From: JASJCL01 sp050291585
Lineage (GTDB): Bacteria > Desulfobacterota > Desulfobacteria > Desulfobacterales > Desulfosarcinaceae
Direction of reading: 5' to 3'
Assembly (NCBI GenBank): GCA_050291585.1
Contig: JBNKKA010000017.1
Span: 1-38,780, forward strand
Length of the DNA: 38,780 nucleotides
The notes below the pieces were generated by a model. The model was not told the DNA's origin, searched no databases, and was given only the letters and a program-made list of their open reading frames with translations. Shown here one piece after another: positions 32,841-38,780 of this stretch (positions within the stretch are counted from its first letter, which is position 1; each line of letters begins with the position of its first letter). A program made the position numbers and the translations under genes.

Positions 32841-32858
32841 CAGAGAAAGGGGACTGAA

Positions 32859-33578
32859 ATGGCTTATGCCCTGGTAACCGGAGCGAGCAAGGGGATCGGC
32901 CGGGCCATCTGTGTAGCCCTGGCAACTGCCGGCTATAATACCGTGGTTAACTACCGCAGTGATGAGGCCGGCGCGCGCGACACTTTAGGCCTGGTGGAAG
33001 CGGCGGGCGGTGGGGGGCAGATCCTGGGTTTTGATGTGGCCGATGCCGGCCAGGCTAAGGAGGCATTGGACCCGCTCTTCGACACCCTCGGCGCCCCGGA
33101 AATTTTGGTCAACAACGCCGGGGTGACGGCCGACGGTCTTTTCATGATGATGCCGGCCGACAACTGGCAGCGGGTGATCAGCACCTGTCTTGATGGGTTC
33201 TACAACGTCACCAAGCCGGTGGTGGAGAAGATGGTGCGCCAGAAAAAAGGCAGCATCGTCAGCATCGCCTCGGTGGCCGGTCTGACAGCCAACCGCGGCC
33301 AGACCAACTACTCCGCGGCCAAGGCGGGCCTCATCGGGGCCAGCCGCAGCCTCTCGGCCGAGGTGGGCCGCCTGGGCATCCGCGTCAACGTGGTGGCCCC
33401 GGGCCTCATCGACACCGACATGACAAAAGAACTTCCCCTCCCCAACCTCAAGCAGATGGTGCCCATGGCCCGCGTGGGGCGCCCCGAAGAGGTGGCCAAT
33501 GTGGTGGCCTTTCTTTGCTCCGAGGGCGCTTCTTACATCACTGGGCAGGTGATAGGCGTGAACGGCGGGCTCATTTGA
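32859..33578 (+). CDS. fabG: 3-oxoacyl-ACP reductase
   Basis: A 239-residue short-chain dehydrogenase that reduces 3-ketoacyl-ACP with NADPH. It has T-G-A-S-K-G-I-G (nucleotide site), N-N-A-G-V-T, the Ser-Tyr-Lys triad (S-I-A-S-V-A-G, N-Y-S-A-A-K) and the FabG-typical P-G-L-I-D-T-D-M and G-Q-V-I-G-V-N-G-G C-terminus. AAGGGGA precedes ATG 32859. Its place after the dehydratase makes it the locus's own ketoreductase. Confidence 0.93.
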   Translation: MAYALVTGASKGIGRAICVALATAGYNTVVNYRSDEAGARDTLGLVEAAGGGGQILGFDVADAGQAKEALDPLFDTLGAPEILVNNAGVTADGLFMMMPADNWQRVISTCLDGFYNVTKPVVEKMVRQKKGSIVSIASVAGLTANRGQTNYSAAKAGLIGASRSLSAEVGRLGIRVNVVAPGLIDTDMTKELPLPNLKQMVPMARVGRPEEVANVVAFLCSEGASYITGQVIGVNGGLI

Positions 33579-33581
33579 TCT

Positions 33582-33655
33582 CCTCCGGAAACGGCAGCGC
33601 TCACCCGAAGGCAGCAAGGTCCGCCCGGTGTCGGCGAACTCGGGCGAGAGGCGCT
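33582..33655. repeat. Palindromic repeat (copy 2, shortened)
   Basis: CTCCGGAAACGGCAGCGCTCACCCGA at the left and TCGGGCGAGAGGCGCT at the right form arms (AGCGC-CACCCGA with TCGGGCG-GGCGCT). It shares sequence blocks with the element at 1612–1748 but has lost or replaced the middle. It begins four bases after fabG and ends before the LolA-like gene, so it may act as a structure in the operon mRNA. Confidence 0.6.
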
Positions 33656-33694
33656 AAAACTGAATAGACATCCATCTGTCTTCTGGTGAGATCA

Positions 33695-34330
33695 ATGCAA
33701 AGCGCGACGTCATTGAAAATCATTTTGCTGGCCACATCTCTGCTGACCAGTGCCCTCTTCAGCCTCGGTTGGACCTCTTCCTGGGAGAGCATCCAGGCGG
33801 CGGCCGATGCGGTCACCGCGGTGAGGGCCGACTTTACCCAGGAGAAGCACCTGCCCATCCTGAAAAAGCCCCTGATCTCCACGGGCACTTTCGCCTATCA
33901 GGTCCCTGGCAATTTGCGCTGGGAGTACCTCCAGCCGGTGCGCAGTATTTTGCTGACCCACGATGGGGAGACAAGTCGTTTCCTGGAATCCGAGGGCAAG
34001 CTGGTGCCCGATCGCAGCGCCGGTCTTGCTGCCATGTCGGTGGTGATGGATCAGATCACCGTCTGGCTGCGGGGGCGCTTCGACGATAACCCCATGTTTG
34101 CCGCCGAATTGGCCCCCGGGGGCAAGATCCTCCTGACCCCCACGGCCGAGGGCATGGCCAAACTGATCCAAAGAATCGAGCTTCAACTCGCGGACCGACC
34201 AGGTGCTATCGACACGGTGACCATCTACGAAGACGAGAACGCTTTCACCCGCCTGATATTCCAGAACCTCAGCCTCAATCCGAAATTGGATGAGGCCCTC
34301 TTTCGGGAAGCGGAGCCCAATGGCGCCTGA
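33695..34330 (+). CDS. LolA-like periplasmic carrier
   Basis: A 211-residue exported protein: signal or anchor helix (about 8–28), then V-R-A-D-F-T-Q-E-K-H-L and G-T-F-A-Y-Q-V-P-G-N-L-R-W-E-Y, the pattern of LolA-type proteins, which bind acyl chains in a half-barrel and carry lipids to the outer membrane. Members of this group in aryl polyene and similar clusters are thought to carry the product. ATG 33695 has GGTGAG ahead; GTG 33686 is in frame. The DUF3261 gene overlaps its end by 11 bases. Confidence 0.82.
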   Translation: MQSATSLKIILLATSLLTSALFSLGWTSSWESIQAAADAVTAVRADFTQEKHLPILKKPLISTGTFAYQVPGNLRWEYLQPVRSILLTHDGETSRFLESEGKLVPDRSAGLAAMSVVMDQITVWLRGRFDDNPMFAAELAPGGKILLTPTAEGMAKLIQRIELQLADRPGAIDTVTIYEDENAFTRLIFQNLSLNPKLDEALFREAEPNGA

Positions 34331-35039
34331 TCGCAGGTCCCTCAGAAACCGCTTTTCTTTCGTGCTGGTGGCCTTCATCCTGGTGGCGCTGGGTGCCTGC
34401 GCGACGCTGCCACCGTTGAACCCCCCGATCCCCGGGGCCCACGTCGCCCCCCCTTTTCCCCAGGGGCGCTGGCAACTGGTGCACCGCATCGAGGCCCGTT
34501 TTCCAGGCAATCACAAGGCTCTGATGATGGGGGCCCTCGAGCTGGACAGCGCCAATCACACCCTCACCTGCGCTTTGATGACGGTGGAGGGCTTCACCCT
34601 GTTCAGCGCCGCATTCAGCCCCGGTGACCCGGATCCGTTGCAGGTGACCCGGGCGGTGGCCCCCTTTGACGGCCCGGGTTTCGCCCAAGGTCTGATGGAC
34701 GATCTGCGCCTGCTTTTTTTCGCGCCCCAAGCCGCCCGCCTGGAGATGGGGTCTTCTGATCACAAACCGGTCTGGCGGTATACCCACCGCGACGGCGCCA
34801 TCACCGATGTCGTCACCCGCTCGCCCGATCAGTTTCGCCTCGCTCTTTATACTGCCGCCGCGGAGTGCCGCCGCAGCGCCGAATTGACTATGAAGGTATC
34901 GCCAGACCCCATGCAGGGCATCGCCCGCCACATACAACTGGATGCGCATGGCGATGCCGCCTATACCCTGAGGATGGACCTCATCGATGCGGTCCCCCTG
35001 GAGAACACGGATCACAACCCCCCAAAGGACGTCCCATGA
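34320..35039 (+). CDS. DUF3261-type lipoprotein
   Basis: A 239-residue protein with a hydrophobic leader ending in the lipobox L-G-A-C, so it is expected on a membrane face in the periplasm. The mature part is a beta-rich domain (G-A-L-E-L-D-S, T-V-E-G-F-T-L-F, L-M-D-D-L-R-L-L) like the DUF3261 proteins that accompany LolA-like and MMPL proteins in aryl polyene loci. It would accept the exported lipid at the outer membrane (inference). ATG 34320 has GGAG ahead and lies in the end of the LolA-like gene; its own stop overlaps the next ATG (ATGA). Confidence 0.78.
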   Translation: MAPDRRSLRNRFSFVLVAFILVALGACATLPPLNPPIPGAHVAPPFPQGRWQLVHRIEARFPGNHKALMMGALELDSANHTLTCALMTVEGFTLFSAAFSPGDPDPLQVTRAVAPFDGPGFAQGLMDDLRLLFFAPQAARLEMGSSDHKPVWRYTHRDGAITDVVTRSPDQFRLALYTAAAECRRSAELTMKVSPDPMQGIARHIQLDAHGDAAYTLRMDLIDAVPLENTDHNPPKDVP

Positions 35040-36313
35040 AGCTCAAGCTGATCTATCCCAAGTGGAAAAAACTATCTCGCCAGACCGAGTTTCACCTGCC
35101 CCCCCACGGACCGGTGGTGTTCGCCGCCGCCCTGCCGGCGGAGATCGAGGTTGAATTTATCGATGAGAATCTGGAAGCGATCGATTTCGATGATGCGGTG
35201 GACGTGGTGGCTATCTCCATGATGCTCACCGTGCAGGCCAAGCGGGGCTGGGCCATCGCCGATGCGTTCCGCCTGCGGGGGGTGCCCGTCATCTTCGGCG
35301 GTATCGCCACCATGCTGCACGCCGAGGAGACCCAGGGGCACGCCGACGCCGTCTTTCTGGGGGAGGCCGAGGGGCACATGGAAGCCGTCTTTGAGGACCT
35401 GCGCAAAGGTCGCCTGAAGAAGGTCTATAATCACATGGGCGATCTGCCCCCCATCGAGACAGTGGGCACGGCCCGGCGGGAGATCCTCAAACGCGAGTTC
35501 TACAACTACAAAGGGGTCCAGATGGTGGACCTGGTGCATGCCTCGCGAGGCTGTCGCTACCACTGCTACCCCTGCGCCGTGGCGTATCTGGGGGGGCGCC
35601 AGTTCCGGCCAAGGCCCATCGACAGGTCCATTGCCGAGATGGCCAGCATCGACAACAACCGCCTCTTCATCGTGGACAACTCCCTGGCCCAGGACACCCA
35701 GTGGGAGATGGACCTTTTCCGGGAGATGATTCCGTTGAAGAAGAAATGGTGCAGCCACCCCATCGAAGACAAACCCGAGGTCCTTGATCTGGCCGCCCAG
35801 GCGGGGGCCTGGTACGTCTACCAGGCGGTTTTCGATACATCGGACTATATCCGCGAGCGCATTAAACGCTACCACGACCACGGCATCGCCGTGGAGGGCA
35901 CCATCCTTTTAGGGTTGGATGACCACACCGAGGATTACATCAAGCGCTTCATCGATTTTCTGTTGGAGATCGAGCTGGACCTGGCCGAGTTCACCGTCCT
36001 GGCCCCCTTTCCGCACACCAAGGCCTACGACCAGTTGCATAGGGAGGGACGCATCCTCTCCTACGACTGGGACGATTTCTCTGCCGACAAGGTGGTCTAC
36101 CAGCCCAAGCATATGGCGCCCGAGAAGCTCCAGGAGCTCCTCGAATACGCCTGGGAAACCTTTTACGCCGACGAGTCTCAGCAGATCAAGATGACGCGTC
36201 TATTTCAACAGGTGATTCGCAGGGAGATGGCCGACGGCACCTACCGTCCGCGGGATCGCAAGATGGCGCGCCATCGTTTCGGGCGGGGGGAGGCTGGCGG
36301 GCCGCACAAGTGA
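35036..36313 (+). CDS. B12-binding-type radical SAM protein 2
   Basis: A 425-residue enzyme. The N-terminal ~150 residues form a B12-binding-like fold (A-A-L-P-A-E-I-E-V-E-F-I-D-E, V-P-V-I-F-G-G-I-A-T, A-D-A-V-F-L-G-E-A-E-G), the core has C-R-Y-H-C-Y-P-C (Cys 173, 177, 180). Later G-T-I-L-L-G-L-D-D-H-T-E is the substrate-barrel region of B12-radical SAM enzymes, and F-P-H-T-K-A also fits. ATG 35036 overlaps the DUF3261 stop; the longer frame starting at 34865 mirrors DUF3261. It is a distinct subtype from the enzyme at 28423 and from the one at 36785. Confidence 0.87.
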   Translation: MKLKLIYPKWKKLSRQTEFHLPPHGPVVFAAALPAEIEVEFIDENLEAIDFDDAVDVVAISMMLTVQAKRGWAIADAFRLRGVPVIFGGIATMLHAEETQGHADAVFLGEAEGHMEAVFEDLRKGRLKKVYNHMGDLPPIETVGTARREILKREFYNYKGVQMVDLVHASRGCRYHCYPCAVAYLGGRQFRPRPIDRSIAEMASIDNNRLFIVDNSLAQDTQWEMDLFREMIPLKKKWCSHPIEDKPEVLDLAAQAGAWYVYQAVFDTSDYIRERIKRYHDHGIAVEGTILLGLDDHTEDYIKRFIDFLLEIELDLAEFTVLAPFPHTKAYDQLHREGRILSYDWDDFSADKVVYQPKHMAPEKLQELLEYAWETFYADESQQIKMTRLFQQVIRREMADGTYRPRDRKMARHRFGRGEAGGPHK

Positions 36314-36326
36314 GGTGGGTTTCAGC

Positions 36327-36472
36327 TAGGGTGTCATGGCGCCCTACCTTGCATATTAACGCTTACAGAATTCGATCAAGAGTTGGTCAGGTTGCGCCGC
36401 TATGGGCTAGCTGACATTTATCTGTCGGCAGTTGGCTTAGGCCTAGCCACGCCCCACGCTCACAACCTGACC
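36327..36472. repeat. Intergenic palindromic structures
   Basis: The gap 36314–36479 holds no gene. A small hairpin TAGGGTG/CGCCCTA (36327–36346) is followed by a nested palindrome: outer perfect arms GGTCAGGTTG (36385–36394) and CAACCTGACC (36463–36472), middle GGCTAG/CTAGCC, inner GCTGACA/TGTCGGC (36410–36429). The nested part is symmetric like a MITE or a small structured RNA, and no other copy was seen in the window. It lies between two convergent genes. Confidence 0.5.
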
Positions 36473-36479
36473 TACCACC

Positions 36480-36743
36480 CTATAAGCCCTTGGCCGAGAA
36501 CAGCACCACCTTCTTCCCCACGAAGTTGATCTTGATGTACTTGTCTTCCTTCCCCCAGGTGCAGTTCTCCACACCCACCGCACCGCTGCACTCGTCGGCA
36601 TCCCCCAGGATTGAGATCACCTCGGCATAGCTCATGCCCATGGAGATTTTGTCATAGTTCTCTTTTGTGATTTTACTGCATCCCAACAACAGGAGGGTGG
36701 CTAGTATGGCGACAATCAAAAGCTTGGCGATCTTGGCATTCAT
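36480..36743 (-). CDS. Small lipoprotein, DUF3862/BamE-like
   Basis: An 87-residue lipoprotein: leader ending L-L-L-L-G-C (Cys about 22), then I-T-K-E-N-Y-D-K-I-S-M-G-M-S-Y-A-E-V-I-S-I-L-G, the standard start of the DUF3862/SmpA-OmlA-type fold, and a strand K-Y-I-K-I-N-F-V-G-K-K-V. AGGAG precedes ATG 36743. Such small proteins sit at the outer membrane. Its role in this locus is open; it may be unrelated to lipid synthesis. A much longer open frame upstream is only the mirror of the radical SAM gene. Confidence 0.75.
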   Translation of the reverse strand: MNAKIAKLLIVAILATLLLLGCSKITKENYDKISMGMSYAEVISILGDADECSGAVGVENCTWGKEDKYIKINFVGKKVVLFSAKGL

Positions 36744-36784
36744 CTTCTGCTCCTCAGTTTTAATAATGAACTGACTTATAGGGA

Positions 36785-38281
36785 CTATACATCTTCGAGG
36801 TCTGGGAAGTGGTTCATCCGCTCCAACCGCTGGAGTTCCCGCTGGTAGCGGCCTTCCCAGCCATCGCGTTTGACAATGCGGGCGTAGAATTTCCGCATCA
36901 ACGGCTGCATCAGGTAGATCCAGAACCCCGTCCAGCCGCGACCCTGGTTGCGCGCACGAGGGGAGGGTTTCCAGAAGCCGAGGACCTTCTGACGGTGCAA
37001 CCAGAAGAGGTATTGGAGCCTTGCGGAGCTCAGGTGGCGGGTCTTGACGTTGGCCCAGAGGCCGCTGTACTTCTTGTAGTTGGTCCGGTTGGTGACCAAG
37101 CCCTGATCGATGAGATCCTCGCGCATGCCGGTCTTGGGGTAGGGCGTCAGGATCTGACAATAGGAGGCATCGGCATTGATATCCTTGAGGAACTGGTAGT
37201 TGTTGATGATGTCTTGCTCTTCGTCGTCGGGAAAGCCGAAGATCAGGCCGCCGATCACCATGAGGCCGTATTTATGGCACATGGCCACCGCCTTTTGGGA
37301 GGCGCTGACGATATTGCCCTTGCCGGCCGCGTCGAGGTTTTTCTTGGAGGCGCTCTCGATCCCCAGGAAGACCGAGCGGAAGCCCGCCTGGGCCATCTTG
37401 GCGACCATCTCCTCGTTCTGGCTCATGCTGATGCAGTCGGCCTGGACCACCAGGTTGAGCTTGCGGTAGCCGCGGGCGATGATGGCGTCGCACAATTCGA
37501 TGACGCGCTTGGGGTTGAGGACCATGTTGTCGTCTACGATGAAGACCCAGCGGCACTTGCGTTTGTAGTAAATGTCGTCCAGATCGGCCATGACCCGCGC
37601 GATGGGGTAGGTGCGGAAAGAGCGTCCGTACATGTGGCGCATGCTGCAGAAGTTGCAGCCTCGGGTGCAGCCCCGGGAGGTCTCCAGCAGCTCGATCTTC
37701 ATGTAGAGGATGTGGTAGCCCCAGGTGAGGCGACGCTTGTCGCGGATGGGCAGCTTGAGGGGCTGGGAGAGGTCCAGGGTCCCGGCCCATTCGTTGTGCA
37801 CGAAGCTGCCGTCTGTCTTCTTCCAGGAGAGGCTGGGGATCGCTTCTACCTCACCCTCGCCCGCCAGGGCGTTGACCAGGCGTTTACAGGCGATCTCGCC
37901 CTCCCCGCGGATCATGAAGTCGAACAATTCTCCTTCGGGCGAGGTGCCGATCTCGTCGTACATGAGGGTGGCATGATAGCCACCGATGGCGATCTTCGTT
38001 TGGGGGCGGCAGCGGCGTATCACCTTGGCGATCTTGACGCAGGTGTCATACTGCCAGGCCATGGCGGAGAGTCCCACCAGATCGGGCGTATACTTGCGCA
38101 TCAATTTCTCCACGTAGGCGCGCACCTTGCGGCGCTGGCGGATCAGGTCGACGATGTGGACCTCGTGCTGGGGGTCGATATTGGCCCCCACGCAGGCGAT
38201 GCCGTGGCTGGGCATGTGGATGGCCGTTTCGTGGATGATCAGCGGGGCCACATCGGGCATCGACATAAGAATGACCTTCAT
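36785..38281 (-). CDS. B12-binding-type radical SAM protein 3
   Basis: A 498-residue enzyme of the BchE/HpnR-like superfamily. The N-domain is a cobalamin-type fold (V-D-L-I-R-Q-R-R, D-L-V-G-L-S-A-M-A, I-A-I-G-G-Y-H-A-T, F-D-F-M-I-R-G-E-G-E), the core has E-T-S-R-G-C-T-R-G-C-N-F-C (Cys 205, 209, 212), and the later L-G-I-E-S-A-S and G-L-I-F-G-F-P-D-D blocks are typical of this family. The C-terminal ~100 residues are basic and aromatic and may touch the membrane. Relatives methylate or cyclise lipids and pigments. It follows the acyltransferase on the minus strand, so the two likely form one transcript. Confidence 0.87.
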   Translation of the reverse strand: MKVILMSMPDVAPLIIHETAIHMPSHGIACVGANIDPQHEVHIVDLIRQRRKVRAYVEKLMRKYTPDLVGLSAMAWQYDTCVKIAKVIRRCRPQTKIAIGGYHATLMYDEIGTSPEGELFDFMIRGEGEIACKRLVNALAGEGEVEAIPSLSWKKTDGSFVHNEWAGTLDLSQPLKLPIRDKRRLTWGYHILYMKIELLETSRGCTRGCNFCSMRHMYGRSFRTYPIARVMADLDDIYYKRKCRWVFIVDDNMVLNPKRVIELCDAIIARGYRKLNLVVQADCISMSQNEEMVAKMAQAGFRSVFLGIESASKKNLDAAGKGNIVSASQKAVAMCHKYGLMVIGGLIFGFPDDEEQDIINNYQFLKDINADASYCQILTPYPKTGMREDLIDQGLVTNRTNYKKYSGLWANVKTRHLSSARLQYLFWLHRQKVLGFWKPSPRARNQGRGWTGFWIYLMQPLMRKFYARIVKRDGWEGRYQRELQRLERMNHFPDLEDV

Positions 38282-38310
38282 AACCTCTCCCTTGTGCGTC
38301 TTGATCGTTT

Positions 38311-38780
38311 TCAGGTGCTGCTGATTTGCAGATGGTTCTCAAGCATATTGCGGGTGTCGGCCATCATCGCCGCTAGGGCGTTTTTCCCCCTAGACTTGGC
38401 CCCAGGGGCCACCGTACCCACCAGGTCCACGATAATGGTGCCTCTGCCCAGGGCCTTGAACACGAAGCTGCCGGGACGAAAGAGGCGCTCGGTGTTCCGC
38501 ACGGCGAGGACCTGAATGGGTCGCTCCAGCTTTTGGGCGATCTTGAAAATACTGCTGTGAAAGTCGCCGATGCGGCCGTTGCGGCTGCGGGTGCCCTCGG
38601 GGAAGACAAAGAGGTTGGTGCCCGCCTCCAGCTCCGCGGGCAGGCGCTCCATGCGTTCCACCATCAGCCCAGCCAGGTTTTCCCTGGCCTCCGAGGGCAG
38701 GTAGCCCGAGGCGTGCAGCATCCGCCCGAAGATGGGGATGGCGAAAAGGCGTGCCTTGGCGATGGTGGTGTGGCGCCCAT
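38311..38780 (-). CDS. PlsC-type acyltransferase (5' end outside the window)
   Basis: The frame is open to the window edge, so the start lies to the right. The visible 156 residues begin in the A-K-A-R-L-F-A-I-P-I-F-G motif, then F-P-E-G-T-R-S-R-N-G, the acceptor-binding motif of 1-acyl-glycerol-3-phosphate acyltransferases; the catalytic H-x4-D motif would lie upstream. Such enzymes attach acyl chains to a glycerol phosphate at the inner membrane. In this place it may link the special chain to a lipid head. Confidence 0.82.
   Translation of the reverse strand, partial: GRHTTIAKARLFAIPIFGRMLHASGYLPSEARENLAGLMVERMERLPAELEAGTNLFVFPEGTRSRNGRIGDFHSSIFKIAQKLERPIQVLAVRNTERLFRPGSFVFKALGRGTIIVDLVGTVAPGAKSRGKNALAAMMADTRNMLENHLQISST

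Noticed and set aside
36744..37160. N-terminal extension of the small DUF3862-like lipoprotein
   Set aside because: It is the shadow of the radical SAM gene; the lipobox leader starts at 36743 with its own AGGAG.
36809..38515. A 568-residue plus-strand reading frame opposite the third B12-radical SAM gene
   Set aside because: It is low-complexity (V/G/D/H-rich), has no domain and is fully explained as the antisense shadow of a gene with clear motifs.
13766..38780. Calling the product a ladderane lipid
   Set aside because: The resemblance is in enzyme types only; no gene here is known to make cyclobutane rings, and core parts match aryl polyene systems as well.
1..38780. CRISPR arrays, rRNA genes, prophage or integrase genes
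   Set aside because: None seen: no regularly spaced repeats with unique spacers, no rRNA-like sequence and no integrase or phage structural motifs in any frame I read.

Overview
The window is GC-rich, densely packed Gram-negative DNA. A PEP-CTERM sorting tail, lipobox lipoproteins, LolA-like and SPOR proteins, the order argS–SPOR–gatC–gatA–mutL, a FlgO/VCBS protein and a DUF4198 metal-type periplasmic protein together suggest a deltaproteobacterium (Desulfobacterota, perhaps Desulfuromonas-like). This placement is inferred from gene style, not from a marker-gene tree.

Left part (1–5.4 kb): a tRNA-Val(GAC) with an unusual C at position 33, an N-terminally truncated PEP-CTERM protein, an LPP20-like lipoprotein, a long palindromic repeat, two secreted proteins (one DUF4198), and a visibly AT-richer patch. 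That patch holds a thioredoxin and a TetR repressor gene broken twice: by a ~260-bp element with inverted-repeat ends and by a stop codon. A TetR-type operator remains upstream.

Housekeeping block (5.4–13.7 kb): argS (with an in-frame 18-bp tandem repeat), a SPOR protein, gatC, gatA, a 60-residue conserved-looking protein and mutL on the plus strand; a FlgO-like/VCBS periplasmic protein converges on mutL.

Right part (13.7–38.8 kb, running off the edge): one large lipid/polyene-type biosynthetic locus. It has three complete ketosynthases (one fused to a chain-length-factor-like domain), two acyl carrier proteins, a ketoreductase (fabG), three different dehydratases (FabZ-like, ApeP-like, PKS-type double hot-dog), a thioesterase, an acyl/aryl-activating ligase, an MMPL exporter fused to a methyltransferase, a LolA-like carrier with a DUF3261 lipoprotein, a polysaccharide deacetylase-like enzyme, a GT25-type transferase, a PlsC acyltransferase and six radical SAM enzymes (one SPASM type, two tandem paralogues, three with B12-type N-domains). 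No enoyl reductase is visible. The core parts are those of aryl-polyene (APE)/flexirubin-type systems, while the radical SAM content recalls the candidate ladderane-lipid clusters of anammox bacteria and some Deltaproteobacteria.

Working model (inference): the ligase or primary metabolism loads a starter onto an ACP; KS/CLF, FabG and the dehydratases build an unsaturated chain that is not reduced; radical SAM and methyltransferase enzymes cyclise, methylate or otherwise rearrange it; PlsC/thioesterase move the acyl chain; MMPL, LolA-like and DUF3261 proteins carry the lipid to the outer membrane. Most genes run leftward from a divergent promoter region at 32.25–32.40 kb, with frequent ATGA stop/start overlaps, and a second set runs rightward from the same region.
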